Assembly: GCA_031844405.1 (NCBI GenBank)
Contig: JAUZVC010000001.1
Coordinates: 1,612,001 to 1,676,000, forward strand
DNA from: Knoellia sp031844405
Lineage (GTDB): Bacteria; Actinomycetota; Actinomycetes; Actinomycetales; Dermatophilaceae
Length of the DNA: 64,000 nt
Reading direction: 5' to 3'
Part shown: one piece after another, positions 16,211-25,762 of the stretch
Position numbering within the stretch: position 1 is the first letter of the stretch
How the letters are laid out: the number at the start of each line of letters is the position of its first letter
Notes under the pieces: model-generated
Told to the model about the DNA's origin: nothing
Databases searched by the model: none
Seen by the model: the letters and a program-made list of their open reading frames with translations, nothing else
Position numbers and translations under genes: made by a program

Positions 16211-18162
16211 GGCAGCGGGAGCTCCTTGAGCGCAACGGCCTTGCCCGTATGCCGTTCGCTCAGGTCCGCGAATGCCTGCCGGATGGTCTTGGCATAGAGG
16301 TGGGCGCCCTCGAGGGAGGGGTGGATGCCGTCGGACTGGAGCTGGCCGCTCGTGTCCTCGAGTGCGGCGTCCCAGTCGGCGACGGCGACGTTGTCGCGGC
16401 CCTTCGCCAGCTCCTCGAGTGCGGCGTTGTCGGAGGCGATGCGGCTGATCCGGCCGTGGAGCGTGACGAGGACGACCATGCGGTCCGGTCCGAGGGCGTC
16501 GAGCGTCGCCCGGGCCGTGTCGATGTCTGTGCCGGCGTTGGTGCCGAGGGCCAGCACCACGGCGCGACGGGTGCCGGCCCCGCGCGCCTTGACGACCGAG
16601 AGCCCCTCGGCCCACTGGCGGTTGGAGCGCGCGTCCATCCGGATGCCGGGGAAGTAGTAGCGCAGCGCGTGGACGCTGCCGACCATCATCGAGTCGCCGA
16701 CGCCGTCGATCTCGGCGCCCGTGGGCATCGCCCACGTCTGGGCGAGCCTGCCCGTCGCCGCCGGTGTCGCCGCGCCCGGTGCCTGCGGCGTCGCCGTCGC
16801 GCCGGCGGGAAGGGGCGCGGACGCGCTCGCGGTCGGAGCCACCCGGGCCGCGGCCGCGTTGGCGTCGAGGAGTGCCTCGACGCGCGTGCGGGTGGGAGCC
16901 GTGAGCAGGACGGCGGTGAGGGCGATCGTGAGGACGGCCACGGACGACCACACGATGCGGGCGGTGCGCGTGCCGGCATACCGGATCGTGTGGAGCGCGT
17001 GCCGCGCCGTGCCGCGGAAGCCGCGCCGACGGACGGGCGACTCGATGATGCGGTAGGAGAGGTCGGCGAGGGCGACGGTGACGACGACGCACCAGAGCCG
17101 CGACCAGAGGTAGCCGTCGGACGAGCGCTCCGCCCATGAGAGGTCGGCCTCGACGATGAGGATGACCGGCCAGTGCCAGAGGTAGAGGCCGTAGGAGCGC
17201 TCGCCGACCCAACGGAGCAGCGGGGCGTCGAGCACCGAGCGCAGCGGCGAGGGTCGCTCGACGACGGCGAGGACGAGGACGCTCGTCGCGAGCGAGGCGA
17301 GCAGGATGCCGCCGCGGAAGGTGAACGGCGTGGCCTCGTCGAGCAGTGCGACGAGGGCGACGAGCACGAGGGCCGAGGCCGCCACGACGGGCACGCGCAC
17401 CCTCTGCCACCGAACGCTGGAGGTCCACGCGCGGTGCGGGGCGGCCCAGGCGAACGCCAGCGCGGCGCCGAGCATGAGGCCCATGAGGTGGGTGTCGGTG
17501 CCGTAGTAGACCCGGGTCGCGCCGAGCTCGGGGTCGTAGCGGACGGCCATGAGGACTGCGGAGGCGAGGGCGAGGACGACTGCCACGCCCGCCCGGGCGC
17601 GGGACGACGGCGCCAGGCGGAGCAGCGCGAGGGCGACGAGCGGCCACACGAGGTAGAACTGCTCCTCGACCGCGAGCGACCACAGGTTCATGAGGAGCTG
17701 TGGTGCGGTGCTGTGGAAGTAGTCGGAGCCGGCGCCGATCTCGAGCCAGTTGCTCGTGAAGGTCAGCGCGCCGACGGCCTGGCGGCGGATGCCGACGAGG
17801 AGGTCGGCCTCGACGAGCCGGGCCAGGAGGATGACGCTCGGAACGAGGACGAGCAGCGCCGGGAGCAGGCGTCGCGCCCGACGGGTCCAGAACCCGCGCA
17901 GGTCGACCCGGCCCTCGCGGGCGTGCTCGCGCACGAGCAGGGTCGTGATGAGGAAGCCGGAGATGACGAAGAAGACGTCGACGCCGAGGAAGCCGCCGGG
18001 CAGCCAGCGGGGGTCGAGGTGGAAGACGAGGACCGCGACGATCGCGGCCGCCCGCAGGCCGTCGAGACCCGGCAGCCGGCCGCGTGGGCGCGTCGCCGTG
18101 CTCCCGGGCGGGGGTGCTGAGGTCGCGGCCCCGGGCCCGAGCGAAGGGCTCTCCACGCTCAT
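16207..18162 (-). CDS. Acyltransferase 3 family membrane protein with C-terminal SGNH domain
   Basis: 651 residues. The N-terminal part (about 30-400) is an Acyltransferase_3/OafA-type multi-helix membrane domain: LDGLRAAAIVAVLVFH, GVDVFFVISGFLI, WSLAVEEQFYLVWP and LYLWHWP are family landmarks. The C-terminal extracytoplasmic part (about 480-640) is an SGNH hydrolase-like domain, with GVGDSMMVG, LGTNAGT and DGIHPSLEGAH. Proteins of this architecture O-acetylate cell-envelope polysaccharides or peptidoglycan, the membrane part importing the acyl group and the SGNH part transferring it. The substrate is unknown. A TAGCCT box 6 nt before ATG 18162 suggests leaderless expression. Confidence 0.9.
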   Translation of the reverse strand: MSVESPSLGPGAATSAPPPGSTATRPRGRLPGLDGLRAAAIVAVLVFHLDPRWLPGGFLGVDVFFVISGFLITTLLVREHAREGRVDLRGFWTRRARRLLPALLVLVPSVILLARLVEADLLVGIRRQAVGALTFTSNWLEIGAGSDYFHSTAPQLLMNLWSLAVEEQFYLVWPLVALALLRLAPSSRARAGVAVVLALASAVLMAVRYDPELGATRVYYGTDTHLMGLMLGAALAFAWAAPHRAWTSSVRWQRVRVPVVAASALVLVALVALLDEATPFTFRGGILLASLATSVLVLAVVERPSPLRSVLDAPLLRWVGERSYGLYLWHWPVILIVEADLSWAERSSDGYLWSRLWCVVVTVALADLSYRIIESPVRRRGFRGTARHALHTIRYAGTRTARIVWSSVAVLTIALTAVLLTAPTRTRVEALLDANAAAARVAPTASASAPLPAGATATPQAPGAATPAATGRLAQTWAMPTGAEIDGVGDSMMVGSVHALRYYFPGIRMDARSNRQWAEGLSVVKARGAGTRRAVVLALGTNAGTDIDTARATLDALGPDRMVVLVTLHGRISRIASDNAALEELAKGRDNVAVADWDAALEDTSGQLQSDGIHPSLEGAHLYAKTIRQAFADLSERHTGKAVALKELPLP

Positions 18163-18168
18163 GCCCTC

Positions 18169-18174
18169 AGGCTA
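18169..18174 (-). promoter_or_regulatory. -10 box of the acyltransferase gene
   Basis: TAGCCT on the minus strand, ending 6 nt before ATG 18162; consistent with a leaderless transcript. Confidence 0.5.
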
Positions 18175-18223
18175 TGGAGGTGTGCCGACAGGGACGTGGA
18201 GGCGCGCTGGGGGAGGGGCAACC

Positions 18224-18229
18224 TACGAT
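18224..18229 (+). promoter_or_regulatory. -10 box of acyP
   Basis: TACGAT, 7 nt before ATG 18237; the divergent acyltransferase promoter lies about 50 bp away. Confidence 0.55.
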
Positions 18230-18236
18230 CGGCGCC

Positions 18237-18560
18237 ATGGAGACGAGTCTCGACCCCGACGCCGACGGGGTGCAGCCCGTCCGCGTCACCCTCAACGTGC
18301 GGGGGCGGGTGCAGGGCGTCGGCTTCCGCTGGTGGACGCGCGCCCGTGCGCTCGAGCTCGGGCTGGCCGGCCACGCGCGCAACACCGTCGACGGCCGGGT
18401 CGAGGTGGTCGCCCAGGGCCCGCGCGGTGCGGTGAACCGGCTCGTGCGGCTCCTCTCCGAGGAGCCGTCGACGACGCACCGGCCCGGCGCCGTCGTCTCG
18501 GTCTCGACGCCGCTGGAGAGCGAGCCCCGCCCCGACGTCACCGGCTTCGTCGAGAGATGA
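18237..18560 (+). CDS. acyP: Acylphosphatase
   Basis: 107 residues. GRVQGVGFRWW contains the phosphate-binding loop and catalytic arginine, and ARNTVDGRVEVVAQG contains the catalytic asparagine. It hydrolyses acyl-phosphate bonds such as acetyl- or carbamoyl-phosphate in the cytoplasm. The N-terminal dozen residues are an acidic extension. It lies upstream of smc, as in other actinobacteria, but with the chorismate-mutase-like gene between. Confidence 0.93.
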   Translation: METSLDPDADGVQPVRVTLNVRGRVQGVGFRWWTRARALELGLAGHARNTVDGRVEVVAQGPRGAVNRLVRLLSEEPSTTHRPGAVVSVSTPLESEPRPDVTGFVER

Positions 18561-18651
18561 GCCGGGCGCGGTCGTGGGCGCGGGTCCCATGGTCTGCATG
18601 GGCCGGCATACCGGGTCGTGGGACGGGCGGCCCGCACGCGGGAGGCGTTCC

Positions 18652-18657
18652 TACGAT
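18652..18657 (+). promoter_or_regulatory. -10 box of the chorismate-mutase-like gene
   Basis: TACGAT, 6 nt before ATG 18664; leaderless configuration. Confidence 0.55.
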
Positions 18658-18663
18658 GGGGCG

Positions 18664-18951
18664 ATGAGCGACGTCCCCCCGGAGCTGGCCCGCCTCCGCT
18701 CGAGCATCGACAACATCGACGCGGCGCTCGTGCACCTGCTCGCCGAGCGGTTCAAGTGCACCCAGCAGGTGGGCGAGCTCAAGGCCGTCGAGGGGCTGCC
18801 GCCGGCCGACCCCGCGCGCGAGGAGCGGCAGATCGCCCGGCTGCGGGCGCTCGCGGACGAGAGCGGGCTGGACCCCGAGTTCGCCGAGAAGTTCATCAAC
18901 TTCGTCATCGCCGAGGTCATCCACCACCACGAGTCGATCGCCAACAGCTGA
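18664..18951 (+). CDS. Chorismate mutase-like protein (AroQ fold)
   Basis: 95 residues, all-helical AroQ type. LRSSIDNIDAALVHLLAERF and FKCTQQVGELK align with helix 1 and the active-site Arg/Lys region of bacterial chorismate mutases, and EFINFVI-like and EVIHHHESI segments form the last helix. It would rearrange chorismate to prephenate for Phe/Tyr synthesis. Mycobacterial relatives of this type have low activity alone and are activated by a DAHP synthase partner, so it may need a partner encoded elsewhere. It has its own TACGAT promoter box. Confidence 0.8.
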   Translation: MSDVPPELARLRSSIDNIDAALVHLLAERFKCTQQVGELKAVEGLPPADPAREERQIARLRALADESGLDPEFAEKFINFVIAEVIHHHESIANS

Positions 18952-19041
18952 GCCTGGCGACACCACCAGCACCACTGGCCCCACCGGTCACAGGCAACGC
19001 AGCCCGGTTCTCGCGTCCCCGGCCGCTGGGGCCCGCGCCGG

Positions 19042-19047
19042 TACAGT
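19042..19047 (+). promoter_or_regulatory. -10 box upstream of smc
   Basis: TACAGT within the 146-bp spacer. It would give a leader of about 45 nt before GTG 19098. No clear -35 element was found. Confidence 0.4.
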
Positions 19048-19097
19048 GACGGCGTCGATCCCATCCCGATGCCCCCAGAAGAACCGAGAGCCACCGC

Positions 19098-22000
19098 GTG
19101 TACGTCAAGAGCCTGACCCTCAAGGGGTTCAAGTCCTTCGCCTCGGCCACGACCATGCGCCTCGAGCCCGGCATCACCTGCATCGTCGGCCCCAACGGCT
19201 CCGGCAAGTCCAACGTCGTCGACGCGCTCGCGTGGGTCATGGGGGAGCAGGGCGCCAAGAGCCTGCGCGGCGGCAAGATGGAGGACGTCATCTTCGCCGG
19301 CACCGCAGGCCGCCCGCCGCTGGGTCGTGCCGAGGTCAGCCTGACGATCGACAACACCGACGGCGCGCTGCCCATCGACTACACCGAGGTGACGATCACC
19401 CGGACGATGTTCCGCAACGGCGGCTCCGAGTACGCCATCAACGGCACCCCGAGCCGGCTCCTCGACATCCAGGAGCTGCTGTCCGACAGCGGCATCGGCC
19501 GCGAGATGCACGTCATCGTCGGCCAGGGCCAGCTCGACGCCGTCCTGCGCGCCACTCCCGAGGAGCGACGCGGCTTCATCGAGGAGGCCGCCGGCGTCCT
19601 CAAGCACCGCAAGCGCAAGGAGCGCGCGCTGCGCAAGCTCGACGCGATGGAGGCCAACCTCACCCGCGTCCACGACCTCACCGGCGAGATCCGGCGCCAG
19701 CTCGGACCCCTGGGTCGTCAGGCCGAGGCCGCGCGCAAGGCCGCCGTCATCCAGGCTGAGGCGCGCGACGCCCGCCTGCGGCTCGTCGCCGACGACCTCG
19801 TCCAGCTGACCTCGACCCTCGAGCAGGAGGTCGCCGACGAGACCGCGCTCATCGAGCGCCGCACCACGGTCGAGAACGCGCTCGAGTCCCTGCGTTCGAG
19901 GATCGCCGAGATCGAGCGCCAGGCCGCCGACGCCGCACCCGAGCTGGGTCGCTCGCAGGAGCGGTTCGTCCGGCTGCAGTCGCTGCGCGACCGGCTCGAG
20001 TCCACCGCGTCCGTGGCCCGCGAGCGGGTGCGCCTGCTCGGCCAGGACGACGTCGACGAGACGACCTCGGGGCGTGACCCCGAGGAGCTCCGCGCGCAGG
20101 CCGCTCAGGCCCGCGAGGCCGAGCAGAAGCTGGCCGCCGAGGTCGCCACGGCGGCCGAGCAGCTCGCCGCCGCCGTCACCGCCCGCGAGGAGGCAGAGAG
20201 CGCGTATGCCGTTGAGCAGCAGCGCTTGTCGCGCCTCGCTCGCGCTGCTGCCGACCGTCGCGAGGGTCTGGCCAAGCTCGCCGGCCAGGTCGGCGCCCGG
20301 CGCAGCCGGATCGAGGCAGGGGAGGCCGAGATCGGGCGGCTGCGCGGCATCATCGAGGCCTCGCTCGCCCGGGCCTCGGAGGCGGAGAGGGAGTTCTCGC
20401 GGCTCGAGGGCACGGTCGCCCACGACGAGGAGGGCGAGGAGGGCCTCGACAGCGCCTACGAGACCGCCGCAGAGGAGCTCGCGACCGTCGAGACCCGCAT
20501 CGCCGAGCTCGAGGGCGTCGAGCGCGAGGCCGAGCGCGACCGCGCGTCCGCCGCCGCCCGCGTCGAGGCGCTCGAGATGAGCCTGCGCCGCAAGGACGGC
20601 GCGGCCGCGCTGCTCGCCGCCTCGCAGAGCTCCGAGTCCGGTGACGGCCACGGGATCGTCGGGACCGTCGCCTCGCTGCTCCAGGTCAGTGGTGGCCACG
20701 AGGGAGCCGTCGCCGCGGCGCTCGGCTGGGCCTCCGAGGCCCTCGCCGTCGGCACGGCGCAGGACGCCGCCCGCGCCGTCGCCACACTGCGCTCGGACGA
20801 CCACGGCCGCGCCACCCTGCTCGTCGGCGACACCGCCGCGCCGTCCGACCGCGCGTCGTGGCCGTCGCTCGACGGGTCGGCCGTCTGGGCGCGCGACGTC
20901 GTCGACGCCCCAGCCTCGGTGCGACCAGCGGTCGACCAGCTCCTGGACCTCGTGGCCCTCGTGCCCAGCGCCGAGCACGCCCTGGCCCTCGTCGCCCGTG
21001 GGGACGGCATCACCGCCGTCACGGAGGACGGCGACGTCTATGCGCCCGGGTGGGTGCGTGGCGGGTCGAGCAGCGGCCAGTCGCTCCTCGAGATCCAGTC
21101 GGCGCTCGAGGACGCGCAGACGGCCGTCGCCGCAGCGACCACACGCGGGGAGCAGGCCCGGTTCGCCCTCGTCACCGAGCGCGAGAAGGCGGCCAGGGTG
21201 ACGGAGCGCGTCGAGGCGGCGCTCGAGGCACTGCACGACAGTGACGCCCGCATGGCCGCCGTCGCCGAGCAGCTCGGCGGGCTCCAGTCGACGATCCGGT
21301 CGAGCCGCTCTGAGGTCGAGCGCACCGAGCGCACCATCGCCGACGCCGAGGCGGCCCTCGAGGCCGACCGGGCCGAGCTCACAGCCCTGTCCGCGCGCCT
21401 CGACGAGGCGGGCGCCGAGCCGACCGAGTCCGAGGAGCCGTCGACCGACGAACGCGACGCCCTCGAGCTCGCCGCGAGCCGCGCCCGCACCGCCGAGACC
21501 GAGCTGCGGCTCACCCTGCGCACCAAGGAGGAGCGGGCCCGCTCGCTCAAGGGCCGCGCCGACTCGCTCGAAGGAGCCGCCCGCAACGAGATCCAGGCCC
21601 GGGAGCGGCTACGCCAGCGCCAGGAGCGGCGTCGCCGCGAGGCGTCCATCGCCGACGCCGTGAGCCAGGCCGCCGCCTACGCCACCGAGAAGATGGCGAC
21701 CGCCCTCGTGCGCGCCGCCCGGCTGCGCGACGAGGCCGAGGCCGAGCGCACCCGCCGCGACACGGTCGTGCGAGGTCTGCGCGAGGAGATGGCCACCCAC
21801 CAGGACGAGCTGCGCGAGCTCACCGACTCGGCCCACCGTGACGAGGTTGCCCGGGCCCGCCAGGTCGCGCGCATCGAGCAGCTCCAGGCCAAGGCCGTCG
21901 AGGAGCTCGGCATGGACCCCGACGTCCTCATGGAGGACTACGGCCCGCACCAGCCGATCCCGTTCCTCGCCGGGCCCGACCACGAGGGCGACGTCCCGAT

Positions 22001-22679
22001 GCCGTCGGCGTTCGTGCGCGACGAGCAGGAGAAGCGGCTGCGCAAGGCCGAGCGCGGCCTCTCTGCGCTGGGCCGGGTCAACCCGCTCGCCCTCGAGGAG
22101 TTCGCGGCGCTCGAGGAGCGCCACAAGTTCCTCGTCGAGCAGCTCGAGGACCTCAAGAAGTCCAAGCGGGACCTCCTCGACATCGTCAAGGAGGTCGACG
22201 AGCGCGTCGAGCAGGTCTTCACGCAGGCCTACCACGACACGGCCGAGCAGTTCGAGCGCGTCTTCCAGCGGCTCTTCCCGGGCGGCTCCGGCCAGCTCGT
22301 CCTCACGGACCCGGGCGACATGCTCACGACCGGCATCGAGGTCGAGGCCCGCCCGCCCGGCAAGAAGGTCAAGCGCCTCTCGCTGCTCTCCGGTGGGGAG
22401 CGCTCGCTCGTCGCCGTGGCCCTGCTCGTCGCGATCTTCAAGGCCAGGCCGAGCCCGTTCTACATCATGGACGAGGTCGAGGCCGCGCTCGACGACACCA
22501 ACCTCGGCCGGCTCATCACGCTCTTCGAGGAGCTGCGTGACAGCAGCCAGCTCATCGTCATCACGCACCAGAAGAAGACGATGGAGATCGCCGACGCGCT
22601 CTATGGCGTGAGCATGCGCGGCGACGGCATCACGACGGTCGTCTCGCAGCGCATCCGCGACGTCGCCGCCACCGCCTGA
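19098..22679 (+). CDS. smc: Chromosome segregation protein SMC
   Basis: 1193 residues, full length. Walker A GPNGSGKSN is near residue 33. Two long coiled coils flank a hinge at about 510-660 (ending around APGWVRGGSS). The signature LLSGGERSLVAVAL and Walker B FYIMDEVEAALDD sit in the C-terminal head. Dimeric SMC with ScpA/ScpB condenses and segregates chromosomes. The partner scp genes are not in this window. It starts at GTG 19098 with the strongly conserved product MYVKSLTLKGFKSFA. It precedes ftsY as in most actinobacteria, but with three inserted genes. Confidence 0.97.
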   Translation: MYVKSLTLKGFKSFASATTMRLEPGITCIVGPNGSGKSNVVDALAWVMGEQGAKSLRGGKMEDVIFAGTAGRPPLGRAEVSLTIDNTDGALPIDYTEVTITRTMFRNGGSEYAINGTPSRLLDIQELLSDSGIGREMHVIVGQGQLDAVLRATPEERRGFIEEAAGVLKHRKRKERALRKLDAMEANLTRVHDLTGEIRRQLGPLGRQAEAARKAAVIQAEARDARLRLVADDLVQLTSTLEQEVADETALIERRTTVENALESLRSRIAEIERQAADAAPELGRSQERFVRLQSLRDRLESTASVARERVRLLGQDDVDETTSGRDPEELRAQAAQAREAEQKLAAEVATAAEQLAAAVTAREEAESAYAVEQQRLSRLARAAADRREGLAKLAGQVGARRSRIEAGEAEIGRLRGIIEASLARASEAEREFSRLEGTVAHDEEGEEGLDSAYETAAEELATVETRIAELEGVEREAERDRASAAARVEALEMSLRRKDGAAALLAASQSSESGDGHGIVGTVASLLQVSGGHEGAVAAALGWASEALAVGTAQDAARAVATLRSDDHGRATLLVGDTAAPSDRASWPSLDGSAVWARDVVDAPASVRPAVDQLLDLVALVPSAEHALALVARGDGITAVTEDGDVYAPGWVRGGSSSGQSLLEIQSALEDAQTAVAAATTRGEQARFALVTEREKAARVTERVEAALEALHDSDARMAAVAEQLGGLQSTIRSSRSEVERTERTIADAEAALEADRAELTALSARLDEAGAEPTESEEPSTDERDALELAASRARTAETELRLTLRTKEERARSLKGRADSLEGAARNEIQARERLRQRQERRRREASIADAVSQAAAYATEKMATALVRAARLRDEAEAERTRRDTVVRGLREEMATHQDELRELTDSAHRDEVARARQVARIEQLQAKAVEELGMDPDVLMEDYGPHQPIPFLAGPDHEGDVPMPSAFVRDEQEKRLRKAERGLSALGRVNPLALEEFAALEERHKFLVEQLEDLKKSKRDLLDIVKEVDERVEQVFTQAYHDTAEQFERVFQRLFPGGSGQLVLTDPGDMLTTGIEVEARPPGKKVKRLSLLSGGERSLVAVALLVAIFKARPSPFYIMDEVEAALDDTNLGRLITLFEELRDSSQLIVITHQKKTMEIADALYGVSMRGDGITTVVSQRIRDVAATA

Positions 22680-22688
22680 GACCGGGCG

Positions 22689-23396
22689 TCAGTCGGCGTT
22701 GACGCGCCCGAACGTGTCGAGCGGCCAGATCCGGAACACCACCGGACCGATGACGCGGTTCATCGGCACGAACTTCGCGCACCCCTCGGACTCCGTCCCG
22801 CCGCGGCAGCTCGCGACCGAGTCTGCCGACTGCGAGCGGTGGTCGCCGAGCACGAGGAGCCGGTCCGAGGGCACCCGGATCTCGGGGAAGCACCGCGAGG
22901 ACCGCGGCGTCGTGTCGCAGGTGAGGTCGGGGGAGCGGAACGTGTGGTCCTCGAAGAGGTAGTCCTCGTCCAGCGCGTCGCCGTCGACGAGGACGTGCCC
23001 CGAGCTGTCGCAGCACCGGACCCGGTCGCCGGGCATGCCGATGACGCGCTTGACCGTGTAGGCGGTGCTCGACGGCCCGATCCCGGTGAGGTCGCCGACC
23101 TTGCGGACGCTGTCGGTGAGGACGTTGCCGGTGGGGCGCAGCCTGCTCTCCTGCCACGTCTCGCCATGGGCGAAGACGACGATGTCGCCGCGCTCGACGG
23201 TGCTGTCGGTGCGGTCGACGACGATGCGGTCGCCGATGCGCAGGGTCTGCTCCATCGACTGCGAGGGGACCCCGAAGGGCTTGGCCACGAACCCCTGCAC
23301 CAGCGCCACGACGACCACGGCGAAGATGACCTCGACGCCGACGGGAAGACGGCGACGGCGACGATCGGAAGCCCTCTGCGCGGTCGTCACGGTCAC
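22689..23396 (-). CDS. lepB: Signal peptidase I
   Basis: 235 residues. One N-terminal membrane helix (about 20-38) precedes the catalytic domain. PSQSMEQTL gives nucleophile Ser47 and VKRVIGMPGD gives general base Lys116; LVLGDHRSQSADS is conserved box E. The active site faces the outside and cleaves Sec/Tat signal peptides. It carries a disulfide-type CC pair (RCCDSSG) like many actinobacterial homologues. This is one of three signal-peptidase-like genes in the window and stands alone, in antisense between smc and the M13 peptidase unit. A TAGGCT box lies 6 nt before the GTG start. Confidence 0.93.
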   Translation of the reverse strand: MTVTTAQRASDRRRRRLPVGVEVIFAVVVVALVQGFVAKPFGVPSQSMEQTLRIGDRIVVDRTDSTVERGDIVVFAHGETWQESRLRPTGNVLTDSVRKVGDLTGIGPSSTAYTVKRVIGMPGDRVRCCDSSGHVLVDGDALDEDYLFEDHTFRSPDLTCDTTPRSSRCFPEIRVPSDRLLVLGDHRSQSADSVASCRGGTESEGCAKFVPMNRVIGPVVFRIWPLDTFGRVNAD

Positions 23397-23402
23397 TCGC
23401 CG

Positions 23403-23408
23403 AGCCTA
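23403..23408 (-). promoter_or_regulatory. -10 box of the solitary lepB gene
   Basis: TAGGCT on the minus strand, 6 nt before GTG 23396; leaderless configuration. Confidence 0.5.
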
Positions 23409-23494
23409 CGCGGTGAGGGTGACCGATGCCCGCCGGCGTCCACGGGGCGGGGTGTCGTTTTGAATGCGCGCGTCCTCTAGGACACCCTTGGGAC

Positions 23495-23779
23495 ATGGTC
23501 GCGCTCATTCTCGGCATGCTCGTCTGTGTCGTCCTCGCCCTCGCCGTCGTCGCCCTCGTCGCGATCCCGGCGCGCCGGGACGGCCGCGGGGTCCTCACAC
23601 CCAAGGGCGAGGAGGTCGTCATCGCCCTCAAGGAGCGCCAGCAGTCCGCCCGCCAGCGCCTCGAGCGCGGCGACGACGAGGCGCCGGCGGACGGCGCCGC
23701 CGCGTCAGCGACCGACGGACCCGTCGACGACGAGCACACCGACTCCTCGACCCCGGCCGACGCCGGCGCGCGCTCCTGA
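23495..23779 (+). CDS. Small membrane protein of unknown function
   Basis: 94 residues. A single hydrophobic helix (about 2-24, VALILGMLVCVVLALAVVAL) is followed by ARRDGRG, a KGEEVVIALKERQQSARQR helix and an acidic, Ala/Asp-rich disordered tail, giving an inside-tail single-pass protein by the positive-inside rule. I do not recognise a family. The stop shares one base with the start of the M13 peptidase gene (TGATG), so the two are probably translated together. A TAGGAC hexamer is 11 nt before the ATG. Confidence 0.7.
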   Translation: MVALILGMLVCVVLALAVVALVAIPARRDGRGVLTPKGEEVVIALKERQQSARQRLERGDDEAPADGAAASATDGPVDDEHTDSSTPADAGARS

Positions 23780-25740
23780 TGCGGTCGGGAATCGACCGGT
23801 CCGCAGGCGACGCCGCGGTCCGGCCGCAGGACGATCTCTTCGGGCACGTCAACGGCGGCTGGGTCGCCCGCACGGAGATGCCCGCGGATCGAGGGCGCTA
23901 CGGCAGCTTCGACCGCCTCCGCGAGAGTGCCGAGGAGCAGGTCCGCGACATCATCACCGGGGTGGCCGAGGGTGAGCCCGAGGCCGGCACGGTCGCCCGC
24001 AAGGTCGGCGACCTCTACACCTCCTTCATGGACGAGGCGCGGATCGAGGAGCTCGGGGCGACGCCGCTCGCGCCGCTGTTCTCCGCCATCGACGAGGTGG
24101 CGACGCCGAGCGACGTCATGTCCGCGCTCGGCCGCTTCCTGCGCGCGGGCGTCGACGGACTCGTCCATCCCATCGTCAACACCGACGACCGCGACTCGAC
24201 CCGCTACGTCGTCTACCTCGAGCAGGCCGGCATCGGCCTCCCCGACGAGGCCTACTACCGCGACCCGCAGCACTCCGCCATCCGCGGTGCCTACCCCGGA
24301 CACGTCGCGCGGATGCTCACCCTCACAGGCGTGTATGCCGGTGACGCGGCCGCCGCTGCCGCCGAGCGGGTCGTGGCCCTCGAGACCCGGATCGCGGCCT
24401 CGCACTGGGACCAGGTCGCCAACCGCGACGCCGTGAAGACCTACACGCTCGTCGACCGTCAGGAGCTAGAGGAGCTCACGCCGGGAGTCGACTGGACGGC
24501 ATACCTCGTGGGCGCGCAGGCGCCCGAGGGGGCCTTCGACCAGGTCGTCGCCCGCCAGCCCGACCACCTCCGGTCGATCGCGGCCGCGCTCGCCGAGGTC
24601 GACATCGCCGTCTGGCAGGACTGGCTGCGCTGGCGCGTGGTGCACGCGCTCGCGGCCTACCTCGCCGACGCGGTGGTCGCCGAGAACTTCGACTTCTACG
24701 GGCGCACCCTGTCGGGCGTCCCCCAGATCCGCGACCGCTGGAAGCGCGGCGTCGGCCTCGTCGAGGACGCCCTCGGTGAGGCCGTCGGCCAGCTCTACGT
24801 CGAGCGGCACTTCCCGCCGCGCGCGAAGGAGCGGATGGTCGAGCTCGTCGCCAACCTCGTCGAGGCGTTCCGCCGTGACTTCCTCGGCCTCGAATGGATG
24901 GGTCTGGAGACCCGCCGCGAGGCGCTGGCCAAGCTCGAGTCCTTCACTCCCAAGATCGGCTACCCCGAGAGGTGGCGCGACTACTCCACGCTCGAGGTCG
25001 ACGCCGGTGACCTCGTCGGCAACGTCGCCCGCGCCTCGGCCTTCGAGATCGACCGCAACCTCGCCAAGCTCGGCGGCCCCGTCGACCGCGACGAGTGGTT
25101 CATGACACCGCAGACGGTCAACGCCTACTACAACCCCGGCCTCAACGAGATCGTCTTCCCCGCGGCCATCCTCCAGCCGCCGTTCTTCGACGTCGAGGCC
25201 GACGACGCGGTCAACTACGGCGGCATCGGTGCGGTCATCGGCCACGAGATCGGCCACGGCTTCGACGACCAGGGATCCCAGTACGACGGCGACGGCAACC
25301 TGCGCAACTGGTGGACCGACAGCGACCGCGCGAACTTCGACGGTCGTGCGCAGCGTCTCATCGCCCAGTTCGACGCGCTCGAGTCGCGCGACGCCCCCGG
25401 CCACAAGGTCAACGGTGCGCTCACGGTCGGTGAGAACATCGGCGACCTCGGCGGGCTCACGATCGGGCACGCGGCATACCGGATCTCGACCGAGGGGAGC
25501 GAGGCCCCGGTCCTCGACGGCCTCACCGGAGACCAGCGGTTCTTCTTCGGGTGGGCCCAGGTGTGGTGTGGCATGGCGCGCGAGGCCGAGGCCGTGAGGC
25601 TGCTCGCGATCGACCCGCACGCGCCCATGGACCTGCGCGCCAACGCGGTGCGCAACCTCGTCGAGTTCCACGAGGCGTTCGACGTCCAGCCGGGTGACGG
25701 CCTGTGGGTCCCGGAGGACGAGCGGGTCCGCATCTTCTGA
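23779..25740 (+). CDS. M13 family zinc metallopeptidase (neprilysin/PepO type)
   Basis: 653 residues covering the whole M13 family. NAYYNPGLNEIVFPAAILQP is the substrate-binding signature, IGHEIGHGFDD the HExxH zinc site and ENIGDLGG the third ligand region. VWCGMAREAEAVRLL near the C-terminus is also typical. No signal peptide or membrane helix is seen, so it is probably cytoplasmic and acts on oligopeptides. The ATG at 23779 overlaps the stop of the small membrane protein gene. It is inserted between smc and ftsY, which are close together in many relatives. Confidence 0.94.
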   Translation: MRSGIDRSAGDAAVRPQDDLFGHVNGGWVARTEMPADRGRYGSFDRLRESAEEQVRDIITGVAEGEPEAGTVARKVGDLYTSFMDEARIEELGATPLAPLFSAIDEVATPSDVMSALGRFLRAGVDGLVHPIVNTDDRDSTRYVVYLEQAGIGLPDEAYYRDPQHSAIRGAYPGHVARMLTLTGVYAGDAAAAAAERVVALETRIAASHWDQVANRDAVKTYTLVDRQELEELTPGVDWTAYLVGAQAPEGAFDQVVARQPDHLRSIAAALAEVDIAVWQDWLRWRVVHALAAYLADAVVAENFDFYGRTLSGVPQIRDRWKRGVGLVEDALGEAVGQLYVERHFPPRAKERMVELVANLVEAFRRDFLGLEWMGLETRREALAKLESFTPKIGYPERWRDYSTLEVDAGDLVGNVARASAFEIDRNLAKLGGPVDRDEWFMTPQTVNAYYNPGLNEIVFPAAILQPPFFDVEADDAVNYGGIGAVIGHEIGHGFDDQGSQYDGDGNLRNWWTDSDRANFDGRAQRLIAQFDALESRDAPGHKVNGALTVGENIGDLGGLTIGHAAYRISTEGSEAPVLDGLTGDQRFFFGWAQVWCGMAREAEAVRLLAIDPHAPMDLRANAVRNLVEFHEAFDVQPGDGLWVPEDERVRIF

Positions 25741-25762
25741 GCCCGGGTGCGAGGATGGCGAC